From NCBI RefSeq assembly GCF_001044255.1, contig NZ_JYNX01000025.1:23281-87280 (forward strand): a stretch of 64,000 nucleotides of DNA. The letters are read 5' to 3'. The stretch's first letter is position 1. Every line of letters starts with the position of its first letter. Made by a program: the position numbers and the translations under genes. Below are positions 8,678-17,363 of the stretch, piece after piece. The notes beneath the pieces are model-generated. The model was not told where the DNA came from. It saw only the letters and a list, made by a program, of their open reading frames with translations, and did no database searches. Origin of the DNA: Mycolicibacterium chubuense. GTDB lineage: Bacteria; Actinomycetota; Actinomycetes; Mycobacteriales; Mycobacteriaceae.

Positions 8678-9367
8678 ATGAGCGCATCTCCCGAGGCCGC
8701 CGGAGCGGCACCGCCGCCACGAACGCGCGGGCGCCCTCGCGGAGGAGGTAACTCCGCGGGTCAGGCGCGGTCTGTCCTGATGGATGCGGCGGAGCGCTCG
8801 ATCCTGGCGCGCGGCTTCCAAGCCTCGACCATGGAGCTCATCGCGCGCGAGGCCGGCTATTCCCGCGCTGCGATGTACCGCCATTTCCCGAACCGCCGGC
8901 GTCTCCTCGAGGAGCTGGTGGCGCGCAAGACCCGTGGGCTTCAGCAGCACATTCTCGAGCGCCTCCCGGCGGGCTCCGGCCTGGCCGACATGCTGGTCGA
9001 GAGCCTCGTCATCGTGGCGACCGAGCTTGTCGACGACCCACTGCTGCAGACGCTGTCGGAGCACACCGAAGACGGGACGATCGCGCAGCTCATCGTCCAG
9101 GATCCATCGCTGTCCGAGCTCATCACTCTGCTCGTGGACACCCTCGACCTCGATCGCGACGGGCTGCGGGAGGGGCTGCACCCCAACGACGTCGCACAGT
9201 ATCTCGTCACCACAGCCATCACCCTGTTGATCGGCGTCGTTCCGGACTCCTCGAATCCGGAAACGGCGCGTCGGTACCTCCGGACCTTTTTTCTGCCAGC
9301 GCTGCTGAGCGATCCCCCCGACCCGGTGCCGGTCTTCAAGCGCGGCAATCAATTACGCCGTCGCTAG
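8678..9367 (+). CDS. TetR family transcriptional regulator
   Basis: A 229-residue regulator with a basic N-terminal arm (TRGRPRGGGNSAGQ) and helix-turn-helix MELIAREAGYSRAAMYRHFP (about residues 49-68). The C-terminal helical domain ends with a predicted membrane-neutral, effector-binding core. Divergent from the secreted hydrolase gene and probably its repressor through the inverted repeat at 8585-8614. Ends convergent with the permease remnant, with a bidirectional hairpin between. Confidence 0.88.
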   Translation: MSASPEAAGAAPPPRTRGRPRGGGNSAGQARSVLMDAAERSILARGFQASTMELIAREAGYSRAAMYRHFPNRRRLLEELVARKTRGLQQHILERLPAGSGLADMLVESLVIVATELVDDPLLQTLSEHTEDGTIAQLIVQDPSLSELITLLVDTLDLDRDGLREGLHPNDVAQYLVTTAITLLIGVVPDSSNPETARRYLRTFFLPALLSDPPDPVPVFKRGNQLRRR

Positions 9368-9438
9368 CCATTCGCTGTGTGTCCGTCCCTCGCCTGCCAC
9401 GTCCGAGGCTGCGATACCCGGGTCACTGGACAGGGAAG

Positions 9439-9482
9439 GCGGACAACCCGGCGGCGTGTTTCGCAGCCACCGGGTCGTCCGC
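9439..9482. terminator. Bidirectional hairpin terminator
   Basis: GCGGACAACCCGG (9439-9451) pairs with CCGGGTCGTCCGC (9470-9482), 12 of 13 positions, with an 18-nt loop. It lies between the convergent TetR and permease genes. There is no long T-run, which is usual in mycobacteria. Confidence 0.55.
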
Positions 9483-9493
9483 TGAGTACAGCC

Positions 9494-10977
9494 TCAGATG
9501 CGGTCGCCCAGCGTGGAATTCAACTGTGCGTAGCGTTGCGGGGAGCGTGCCTTGATGAGGTAGGCACCGATGATGCCAATGGCCAGTGAGGCGAACAGCA
9601 TGGTGGTGAAGATGGTTTGGAGCCAGCCTCCTCCGCCGAGTAGGACGTCCATGCCGGTGACTGCGTACCAGAGGAACGGCAGCAGGCCGGCGACGCCGAG
9701 AAGCGGGGCGATGAAGGTGTTCCAGGGCCGCTTGTCGACGTTCGAGCGCCGGAAGAACACGAAGATGGCGATACTGGCGATGGTCTGCAGCAAGATGATG
9801 CCGGCCGCACCGACGCCGGTCCACCAGGTGAACAACGTGGTGTAGGGGTCGAGACGCAGGATCGCGAAGATCGCTACCACGACCGCGACCATGGCGATCT
9901 GCACGTAGCAGGCCAGTGCCGGTGACTTGCGGGTCGGGTGGGTGGTGCCCAGCCGTGTCCAGATGACCCCTTGGCGGCCCAGCGAGTAGAGGTAGCGGGC
10001 GACGTTGTTGTGGAACGTCAGGATGGCGGCGAACAAGCTGGTGATGACCAGGAGTTGGAAGGCTTCGGTGCCGACGCGGCCGAGTACGGTGTCGCTCACG
10101 GCGAAGACGAGGTTGCCCCCTTCGGTTCCGGCGAGGTCGACGATGTTGTCGACGCCCACGGAGTTGACGATGAGGAACGCGGTGACTGCGTAGAACACGC
10201 CCATGAAGATCACCGAGGCGTAGGTGGCCCGAGGGACGGTGCGTTTGGGATCCTTGGCTTCTTCGCCGTAGATAGCGGTGCCCTCGAAGCCGATGAACGA
10301 GGCGTGGGCGAACATCAGCGCGACACCGATCGCACCGGCGAAGACCGCCGAGGGAGCGAAGGGTTCGAAGGAATAGTCACTGACGGGATTCGGTGAGTTG
10401 ATCAGGATCCCGATGTTGAGTACAGGATGACGCCCGTCTCCAGGGTGAGCAGCACGGCCAAGACGCGGGCACCGGCGTGGATTTGGCGAACGCCGAGGAA
10501 CAGTGACGCACCCATGGCCAGGCCCGAGAATACCCACCACGGGACGCCGAAGCCTGTGTGCCGAGAGGTGAACTCCGCCGCGTAGTAACCGAATCCCCCG
10601 ATGACACCGAGCTGAATGGCGTTGTAGGCGAAGATCGCCAGCGACGCCGATCCGAGACCCATCGGTCGGCCGAGGCCCCGGGTGATGAAGGCGTAAAAGG
10701 CGCCGGCGTTGGTGATGTGCTTGCTCATGGCGACGTATCCGACCGCGAATATGGTCAAGACGATCGCCACGGCAACGAAGGCGCCCGCGATCCCGACGCC
10801 GTTGCCGGAGCCGATGATCACCGGGAACAACGCCACGACCACAGTCAGCGGAGCGGCAGCGGCCACGACGAAGAACACGATGCCGAGCACGCCGATCTGG
10901 TTGCGAGCCAGACCCTTTGACCCGTCTGGAGAGTCCTTCAGGGTGGCCAGCGATTGGGGATCATCCTGGTGCAGCAT
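9494..10977 (-). pseudogene. APC-type amino acid/amine permease, frameshifted
   Basis: Two overlapping frames together make one APC-superfamily transporter of about 490 residues. The N-part (10977 to 10402) begins MLHQDDPQSLATLKD and has the GLARNQIGVLGIVFFVVAAAAP helix, then stops after LETGVILYSTSGS. The C-part continues as VLNIGILINSPNP with FIGFEGTAIYGEEAKDPKRT, typical of this family. The switch is at about 10421-10426, and one missing base (for example ATCCTCGTACTC reduced to ATCCTGTACTC) explains it. It is last in the cluster with FAD oxidoreductase and two aldehyde dehydrogenases, so it probably imported an amine or amino acid. A sequencing error cannot be excluded. Confidence 0.8.
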
Positions 10978-11004
10978 GGCGGTCCTTCGTGGTGAAGTGG
11001 TCGG

Positions 11005-12744
11005 TTAACGGGTGGTCTTGCTGCGGGCGGCGAACTTGACGACCTTGCGGAGTGCGGGACTGCTCGCGACGGTGTAGCCGAGCTTCTTGCCTGTCTTGGT
11101 GTCCATGACGGTCTCCATGGCGCGGTCGATGACACCGGATTTGGGCGCGGGGCCGACGCGCTGGGCGGTCGGTGCCGGTGTGCCGTTGAGGTCGGCGATG
11201 ACGACCTGGGCGGCGTTGTGGCCGTTGGCACCCATCACCCCGCCGCCGGGGTGGGTGCCTGAGCCGCAGAGATAGTAGTTGTCGACCGGGGTACGGTAGT
11301 CGGCCAATTCGGGGGTCGGCCGGTTGTTGAACAGCTGGTCGAAGAACATCGAGCCGTGGAAGATGTTGCCGCCGGTCAGCCCGTAGTCGCGTTCGAGGTC
11401 CTTGGGTGTGATGATGACCCGTTCGAGGATGTGGCCTCGCAAGTTGGGGGCGTAGCGAAAAAGCACGTCGAGCACCTTGTCGGCCCACTCTTCGCGGATG
11501 GTGTCCCAGTCGGTGCCGGCCAGTTCGAACGGCAGTTGTTGCACGCCGAGGGTCATCGTGTGCTTGCCTTCGGGCGCCAGGGTCGAGTCATGGGTGGACT
11601 GGATGACGGCTTCGATCACGAAGTCGTCAGGGATCTCGCCGCGGCGTTCGGCCTCCCAGGCGCGCTCGAAGTTCTCGATCGACGCTCCCATGATCGCCTG
11701 GGCCTGGTGCTGGGGGCCCTGCACGCCGGCGGGGAAGCCGATGTAGTCAGGTAGTTCGTCGATCAGCAGGTGGATGCGTGCCATCGAGCCGCGGGCGTCG
11801 TAGCTCTCCAGTTTGCCGGTGAGTTTGGTGTCAAGCGTCCCGGCCGGTAGAAGCTTCAGCATCGAGCGTTGAGGATCGGCGTTGGAGATCACCGTACGTG
11901 CCGAAATGGTCTGTCCGTCAGCAAGTGTCACACCGGTGGCTCGACCTCGGGTGACGACGACCTCCTTGACCGGCGACCCGAGCCGGATCTCGGCGCCATG
12001 CGCTTCTGCGCTGCGGGCCATCGCCTGGGTGATGCCGCCCATGCCTCCCTTGACGAACCCCCACTGGCCCAGTGTTCCTTTGAACTCGCCGACGGAGTGG
12101 TGCCCGTAGACGTAGCCGGTGCCGGGAGTTGACGGGCCGCCCCAGACGGAGATCATGCCGAAGAAGGTGAACAGACCTTTGATGTGTTCGTTCTCGAAGT
12201 ACCGGTCCAGAAGATCCTTCGTCGACAGCAAGACCATCTCGTTGAACAGATCCTCGGCGCCCGCGGCCTCGAAGGCGGCCAGCACCTGCGAGCGGCTAGG
12301 CGCGGGCGACAACAGGAACGGCGTGAGGATCGACGCGAATTTCTTGACCCGCAGGCCGAATTCGAGGAAGGCTGCGGCATCGCGCTTGGAGAACTTCTCG
12401 ATCTCCTTGAGAGTTTTGTCCATGTCCTTCCACACGAACAGATGGCTGCCGTCGGGGAAGATGCTGACCTCATTGGCTTCGGTCTGGTACATCTGCAGCC
12501 CGTAGCGCTCCAGCTCCAGATCGGCGATGATCTCCGGGCGCAGCAGGCTGGCGATGAACGCGCACGACGACCAGGTGGCACCGGCGATGAGTTCCTCACT
12601 AGTGCATGCACCACCCACGACATCGCGGGCCTCCACCACGAGGACCCTCTTACCCGCACGGGCAAGGTATCCGGCGGTGATCAGACCGTTGTGACCCGCG
12701 CCGATGACGATGGCGTCGTAGTCAGGGGCGGTGGTGGATGTCAT
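11005..12744 (-). CDS. FAD-dependent oxidoreductase, PYROXD2/phytoene-desaturase-like
   Basis: A 579-residue flavoprotein. The N-terminal Rossmann motif is VIGAGHNGLITAGYLARAGK (about residues 12-31), followed by VEARDVVGGACTSEEL. The C-terminal FAD closure is NYYLCGSGTHPGGGVMGANG. This is the NAD(P)/FAD oxidoreductase group that includes PYROXD2 and phytoene desaturases; many members act on C-N or C-C bonds of unknown substrates. Its start overlaps the end of the HapK-like gene by 4 nt (ATGA), and it lies between aldehyde dehydrogenase and permease genes, so it may oxidise the imported amine to an aldehyde (inference). Confidence 0.82.
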   Translation of the reverse strand: MTSTTAPDYDAIVIGAGHNGLITAGYLARAGKRVLVVEARDVVGGACTSEELIAGATWSSCAFIASLLRPEIIADLELERYGLQMYQTEANEVSIFPDGSHLFVWKDMDKTLKEIEKFSKRDAAAFLEFGLRVKKFASILTPFLLSPAPSRSQVLAAFEAAGAEDLFNEMVLLSTKDLLDRYFENEHIKGLFTFFGMISVWGGPSTPGTGYVYGHHSVGEFKGTLGQWGFVKGGMGGITQAMARSAEAHGAEIRLGSPVKEVVVTRGRATGVTLADGQTISARTVISNADPQRSMLKLLPAGTLDTKLTGKLESYDARGSMARIHLLIDELPDYIGFPAGVQGPQHQAQAIMGASIENFERAWEAERRGEIPDDFVIEAVIQSTHDSTLAPEGKHTMTLGVQQLPFELAGTDWDTIREEWADKVLDVLFRYAPNLRGHILERVIITPKDLERDYGLTGGNIFHGSMFFDQLFNNRPTPELADYRTPVDNYYLCGSGTHPGGGVMGANGHNAAQVVIADLNGTPAPTAQRVGPAPKSGVIDRAMETVMDTKTGKKLGYTVASSPALRKVVKFAARSKTTR

Positions 12745-13085
12745 TGGTGTCCTCCCGGGATGGCGTGAGTGAAGTAGGTCCGGACGGTGGCCGGGTCGAC
12801 GAGTCGTTCGAAACCCGCGATGACGGGCTTCATGCTCGGGTGGTGATCGCGGAATTCTTCCCAGTCCCCCCAGTCGGTCACCTCCATGACCTCCAGAATG
12901 TCGGCCGGGGCACCGTCAGGGGCATTGTTGACGCGGAACGCTTCGAAGCGTCGAACGAGGTCACGGCGGGCCAGGCAGGTCGGCCGGTCCAGCTCGGTGG
13001 AGAAACGCTCGAAGTCGGCCGGGTCGACGCCGGGCAACATGGAGAACAGGTTCACAGCGACTACCGTGCGGTTGGGGACTGTCAT
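12741..13085 (-). CDS. HapK/REDY-like dimeric alpha-beta barrel protein
   Basis: A 114-residue protein with the ferredoxin-like alpha-beta pattern: VVAVNLFSMLPGVDPADFER, SFRVNNAPDG-type strand, ILEVMEVTDWGDWEEF and a C-terminal FTHAIPGGHQ. This resembles the REDY-like/HapK family of small dimeric barrels found with pigment and amine oxidation genes. GGAGG lies nine bases before the ATG. Between the aldehyde dehydrogenase and the FAD oxidoreductase, and coupled to the latter, it may be a small partner of that flavoenzyme. Family match from memory, moderate certainty. Confidence 0.65.
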   Translation of the reverse strand: MTVPNRTVVAVNLFSMLPGVDPADFERFSTELDRPTCLARRDLVRRFEAFRVNNAPDGAPADILEVMEVTDWGDWEEFRDHHPSMKPVIAGFERLVDPATVRTYFTHAIPGGHQ

Positions 13086-13124
13086 GGTGGGACCTCCGAA
13101 GGCGTTGTCACGCAGAAGATTCGG

Positions 13125-14555
13125 TCAGCTTGCGAGATTGATCATGATGTGCTTGATCTCGGTGTACTCCTCGACGGAGTAGATCGACATGTCGTTTCCA
13201 TGCCCGGACTGCTTGAACCCGCCGTGCGGCATCTCCGAGACGATCGGCAGATGGTCGTTGACCCAAACGGTGCCGAACTGCAGCTTCCGGGCGGCGCGCA
13301 TCGCTCGGCCGACATCTCGGGTGAAGACCGACGCCGCCAGGCCGTACTCGACGTCGTTGGCCCAGGCGAAGGCCTGCTCCTCGCCGCGGAAACGGGTGGT
13401 GGTGACGACAGGGCCGAACACTTCCTTCTGCACGATCTCGGAGTCCTGCTCGGCGTCGATGACCAGGGATGGCTTGTACCAGAACCCGGGTCCTGAGCCG
13501 AGGCCGCCGACGGCGAGCGAGGCCGGGCCGGAGGCGACGGCGCGGTCGACGAACCCGGCCACCCGGTCGCGCTGACGTTCGGAAATCACCGGGCCCATCT
13601 CGGTGGATTCGTCGGCGGGTTCCCCCATCGCCACCTTGCTCACCGCACGGGTCAGTTCGGTGACGAATTCGTCGTAGATGCCATCGGCGACGTACACGCG
13701 CGAGGCCGCCATGCAATCTTGGCCGGAGTTGCCATACCCGCCCTCGCAGATCTTGGTGATGGCGAGTTCGGCGTCACAATCATCGAACACGAGCACCGGC
13801 GCCTTGCCGCCCAGTTCCAGATGGAGGCGCTTGAGGTTGTCCGCGCCGGCGCGGGCCACGACCTTTCCGGTGGTGGTGTCTCCGGTCAGTGAACTCATCC
13901 GCACCCGCGGGTGACCGGTCAATGCCGCCCCGACGGTGTCGCCATGACCGGTGACGACGTTGAACACCCCGGTCGGGAACAGGTCGGCGGCCAGCTCGGC
14001 CAGGCGCAACGTGCTCAGGGGTGTCTGCTCACTGGGCTTGAGCACCAGGGTGTTTCCGGTCATGAGTGCCGGGCAGATCTTCCAGATCGCCATGACCAGT
14101 GGGAAGTTCCACGGCGCTACGCTGCCCACGACGCCGAGCGGATCACGACGGATGATGCTGGTGTGGGTGGGGGAGTATTCGCCGGCGGCGCGGCCCTCCA
14201 GCACACGGGCAGCCGCGAAGAATCGCATGTTATCGACACCGAAGGGGATCTCGTCGCGCGCCACAGCGATCGGCTTACCGACGTTCTGCGATTCCAGCTG
14301 CGCGAATTCCTCGGCGTGAGCCTCCAGCCGATCAGCCAGCTTCAGCAGGAGTTCGGCGCGCTTGCCCGGTGTGGTTGATGCCCAACCGTCGAAAGCCTTC
14401 TCGGCTGCGCTGACCGCGCGATCGACGTCGGCGGCATCGCCCAGTGGCACCGTCGCGATCTGTTCGCCGTTCGCCGGGTTGATGACTGCCTCGGTGGCGC
14501 CGCTGGCGGCGGGAACGTGCTCTCCCGCGACGTACATGAGGGGGCCATCTGCCAT
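13125..14555 (-). CDS. Gamma-aminobutyraldehyde dehydrogenase-like ALDH
   Basis: A 476-residue aldehyde dehydrogenase. Motifs: [19 protein letters not shown], general base E247 in LELGGKAP, catalytic C281 in [11 protein letters not shown], and a C-terminus [20 protein letters not shown] followed by [11 protein letters not shown]. That ending is characteristic of gamma-aminobutyraldehyde/betaine aldehyde dehydrogenases (PatD type), which make GABA from 4-aminobutanal. The start is the ATG at 14555 with TTGGAG seven bases upstream; this start lies inside the reading frame of the truncated LLM N-half. First gene of the catabolic set within the insert. Confidence 0.85.
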   Translation of the reverse strand: MADGPLMYVAGEHVPAASGATEAVINPANGEQIATVPLGDAADVDRAVSAAEKAFDGWASTTPGKRAELLLKLADRLEAHAEEFAQLESQNVGKPIAVARDEIPFGVDNMRFFAAARVLEGRAAGEYSPTHTSIIRRDPLGVVGSVAPWNFPLVMAIWKICPALMTGNTLVLKPSEQTPLSTLRLAELAADLFPTGVFNVVTGHGDTVGAALTGHPRVRMSSLTGDTTTGKVVARAGADNLKRLHLELGGKAPVLVFDDCDAELAITKICEGGYGNSGQDCMAASRVYVADGIYDEFVTELTRAVSKVAMGEPADESTEMGPVISERQRDRVAGFVDRAVASGPASLAVGGLGSGPGFWYKPSLVIDAEQDSEIVQKEVFGPVVTTTRFRGEEQAFAWANDVEYGLAASVFTRDVGRAMRAARKLQFGTVWVNDHLPIVSEMPHGGFKQSGHGNDMSIYSVEEYTEIKHIMINLAS

Positions 14556-14580
14556 GGGTTTTCTCCAAGTCGCTGCGATT

Positions 14581-14934
14581 GCGCGGCCAGACCTCACCGG
14601 TGACCCGCTCGTTGGACGCCTCGCCCGAGCCCAGGGCCGCCCAGAACCGGCCGGGGAACATCTGAGCCAGCGTCGCGATCGCCTGGGCGATGATCGCGGG
14701 GTGATAGCGCTGCCCCGGCGCATTGACGACGCCGAACGGCAGCCGGGTCGTCGCCAGTGCGGCCCCGAGGAACGCCCACGCGAAGCCGGACTCGGCCTGT
14801 CGTTCGCTCCACGGACTGAAGTGGTCAGAGGACATGCCCGCGGTGAAGCCGGCATGCTCGGCCTGCTGGACATCGCGCAGAAGCTGCGCGGGATCGATCT
14901 GCTCGTGCGAGCAGTGGAATCCGATGACGGTCAT
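14581..14934 (-). pseudogene. N-terminal half of the split LLM flavin oxidoreductase
   Basis: The ATG at 14934 opens [27 protein letters not shown], a [20 protein letters not shown] strand-helix, [20 protein letters not shown] and [18 protein letters not shown], the first half of a luciferase-like flavin-dependent barrel (TIGR03885-type). After residue 117-118 family similarity ends and the frame runs out of phase through the aldehyde dehydrogenase gene to a stop at 14332. It is 54 nt downstream of the GH13 gene ending at 14989. The matching C-terminal half is at 3897-4532. Alone, this half-barrel is unlikely to fold as an enzyme. Confidence 0.85.
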
Positions 14935-14988
14935 GCGAGGGGCATACCCGTTATGCGACGCTCTTACGTGCGCGTCAACGACCGTCGC

Positions 14989-17211
14989 TCACTCCGCCGG
15001 CGCCGGAGCCTCCACTAGCAAGGACATCCCGTGCAGCGTCGGCATGTCGACCGCGAAGCTGTGCAGGTCGTCGACGGTCGCGATCTCGTTGCCGCTGAAC
15101 ATGTCCGACACCACCGCTCCGGGCGGCAAGTGCTCCGAGCGCACGCTGCCCGCGATGTGTTCCTGCGCGAAGTTCAGGACCGTCAACTGGAACCGACCCT
15201 CCCCGTCGAGTTCGTGCACCAGGACGAGCATGCCGCGGTGTGACACCTCGGGGATGTCGAGCTGGCGGCTGGTCGCGATCCCGTAGTGCGAACGCACCTT
15301 CAGGATCGCCTGCAGCTGCCGGATGAAGCTGGTCTCGTCGGCGAGCTGCTCGGGGATGGAGCCGTACAGGTTGCGCCCCACCGGCATGCCGGCAGTCGAT
15401 TGCCGGGCATTGGGGTTGATGCCCATCAGGTCGTGGGCGCCCCGGTTGATCCACCGGGTGTCCCCCGCGGCGACGAGTTCCGAGACCGCCGAGACGGGCA
15501 GCGTGAGCATCCCGCTCAGATCCCAGCCCGACAGCGCGAAGACCCCCGGCTGCAGCGCGTTGAACATCGCGAGCAACAGGTGCGCGCGCCTGATCGGGTC
15601 GACGTCGTCGATGTCGTCCAGCTTCTTGACTCCGAGCGCCGCAGCTACCACAGACGCTGTGGTACAGGCGATTCCGTTGGTGGTGAACACGCGGTTGTAC
15701 GGCGCGTCGGGCCCGGTCAGGTGTTCGACCAGATCGCTGCGCACACTGGCGGCGATCTGTTCACCGGTGACCTCGACGCCCTTGTAGCTGTAGACGTCGT
15801 CGCGGTGGCCGTTCTCCCAGTGCAGCAGCTCATAGGTGAGCTCGTCGTGGTTCTGCAGCGCGTGCACCAGCGAGGCCGGGTCGACCCCCAGTTCCAGTGT
15901 GGTGCGTAGCGTGAGCCGCAAGAACTCGGTGTCCCCGGTGGCCAGCGCATGATGGTAGGCGGGCCGGTTGACGAAGTCGTAGGACAGATCCGCGCCGGCT
16001 TCGCCGATCTGGCGGATGTCGTCGATCGTGAGGTTGAGCTCCTGGAAGGTGAACCCGCCGACCTTGCGGACCATGCTCGCGATCAGGTGGTTGGCCGCCT
16101 CGGAAAGCGGATGCCCCTCCGACCACGCCGAATTACCCTCCGAGGCAGCCTTTTCCACTCCCAGGAAGCCGTTGGCGTCCAGCCGCAGGGCGCCGGTGCC
16201 CAGGTCGGCCAGCGAGTGCAGGGCATCACCGATCACCAGCCGCATCCCGGCGAACGACGGGTCGAGCCAGTTGATCGAGGGCTGACCGTCCTTGAAGTAG
16301 TGCAGGTACACCCAGCGCCGTTCGACGCCGTCGACGCCGGTGACCGGACGGGTGACGCTCCAGTTGGTCTCCTTGACCCCCTCGGCGTAGAAGATCACGC
16401 GCTGCAGCCGGCCGATGATGTACCCGGCCTTGTCGAGCCATTCCTCGGTCGCGGCGTCGATGTTGATCGAATCCGTGCCAGAGGGCACGTCGGGCAGCTC
16501 GTGCCAGTCGCGGGGGTCGATCTCGACCATGTGGTAGATGCCCGGATAGTCGGCGTACTTCATCTCGGCGAGCCGGAAGTCGGCGCCCTTGCCGGTATGG
16601 CCGGGCACGATGTCGTCGATGATGGTGCCGCCGTACCAGGCCGCCGTCGCACACATCTGCCGGAACTCGTCCTCGGTGCCGAAGGCCGGATCGATCTGGG
16701 TGCCGATCCGGTCGAAGTGCCCGTCGACGCTGGGCGTGTACTGCCAGCCGGAGATGCCGCCGGCCCGTTTGACGGGGCCGGTGTGCACCGCTTCGATGCC
16801 GATTTCGGCGAACGCCTTCCACATGTCCTCGCTGGCCATCGCCTTGAGGAAGGATTCATCGGGACGCGTGATCAGCGACAGCGGGTAGGCCGTGAACCAC
16901 ACCGACGCGGTGTCGACCGCGCCGCGAGGGTTCGGCGTGGCGTACGGGTTCTGCCACATCGAGCCCTGCCCCGAGAACTGCGCGCTGATCTCGTTGGCGT
17001 CGGCCAGCATCGACTGGGCGCGCAGCCACTCCACGTATGCGGGATTGGTGCCGTTCGCCGGGCCGTCCTGAGCGACCGACCGCCGCACGAACGGCGTCTT
17101 GACCCGGGGACGGAACCGCAGCGTGCGGGGCCGCGCAGGATGAAGGTGCTCGGCGTAGGTTGGCTCGACCGACTCGTGTCCCTCGTCGTCGGTGATCTCC
17201 AACTCCGACAT
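14989..17211 (-). CDS. GH13 alpha-amylase family protein, large trehalose-synthase-like
   Basis: A 740-residue GH13 enzyme with an extended N-terminus (acidic residues 1-45, then a domain containing [17 protein letters not shown]). Catalytic residues are all visible: nucleophile D345 in [12 protein letters not shown], acid/base E391 in [10 protein letters not shown], and D456 in QNHDELTY. The start is the ATG at 17211 preceded by GGAGGAG. It is the first gene of the presumed GH13-LLM-GH13 operon, now interrupted after the next gene start. It probably isomerises or transfers glucosyl units of maltose/trehalose-type sugars; the precise substrate is open. Confidence 0.82.
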   Translation of the reverse strand: MSELEITDDEGHESVEPTYAEHLHPARPRTLRFRPRVKTPFVRRSVAQDGPANGTNPAYVEWLRAQSMLADANEISAQFSGQGSMWQNPYATPNPRGAVDTASVWFTAYPLSLITRPDESFLKAMASEDMWKAFAEIGIEAVHTGPVKRAGGISGWQYTPSVDGHFDRIGTQIDPAFGTEDEFRQMCATAAWYGGTIIDDIVPGHTGKGADFRLAEMKYADYPGIYHMVEIDPRDWHELPDVPSGTDSINIDAATEEWLDKAGYIIGRLQRVIFYAEGVKETNWSVTRPVTGVDGVERRWVYLHYFKDGQPSINWLDPSFAGMRLVIGDALHSLADLGTGALRLDANGFLGVEKAASEGNSAWSEGHPLSEAANHLIASMVRKVGGFTFQELNLTIDDIRQIGEAGADLSYDFVNRPAYHHALATGDTEFLRLTLRTTLELGVDPASLVHALQNHDELTYELLHWENGHRDDVYSYKGVEVTGEQIAASVRSDLVEHLTGPDAPYNRVFTTNGIACTTASVVAAALGVKKLDDIDDVDPIRRAHLLLAMFNALQPGVFALSGWDLSGMLTLPVSAVSELVAAGDTRWINRGAHDLMGINPNARQSTAGMPVGRNLYGSIPEQLADETSFIRQLQAILKVRSHYGIATSRQLDIPEVSHRGMLVLVHELDGEGRFQLTVLNFAQEHIAGSVRSEHLPPGAVVSDMFSGNEIATVDDLHSFAVDMPTLHGMSLLVEAPAPAE

Positions 17212-17363
17212 GCATCTCCTCCTCATCGGTGACTTTCCTGCCCCGTATTGCCACCGCGCCGTGGCCGGAAACCGACCGACGGTTACCGTCGCATGATCGC
17301 CAGTGACGACGATACTGCGACTGACGATCGAGTTGCCGCCGAGACGAGGAGTGCGCGCTGCCG

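Larger units (their letters stand above)
4516..14583. other. About 10 kb insert interrupting the LLM oxidoreductase gene
   Basis: Everything between the two LLM halves. Short near-matching boundary sequences are CGATCGCG (4516-4523) and CGATTGCG (14576-14583). Joining the halves at this shared stretch restores one open frame reading ...GEVWPRDRRLVEC..., placing GH13, LLM and GH13 in one operon. Contents on the minus strand: aminobutyraldehyde dehydrogenase, HapK-like protein, FAD oxidoreductase, permease, secreted hydrolase and semialdehyde dehydrogenase; on the plus strand: a TetR and a hypothetical gene. No transposase, integrase or tRNA end is visible. The 9.5-12.7 kb stretch looks lower in GC than its surroundings by eye. 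Confidence 0.7.

Noticed and set aside
14332-14580. Tail of the LLM N-half frame as a genuine 200-residue protein
   Set aside because: After residue 117-118 it is the aldehyde dehydrogenase gene in another frame, so the similarity ends at the insertion junction.
4516-14583. Insert as a classical transposon, prophage or integrative element
   Set aside because: No transposase, integrase, terminal inverted repeat or tRNA attachment site was seen; only an 8-nt near-match at the ends.
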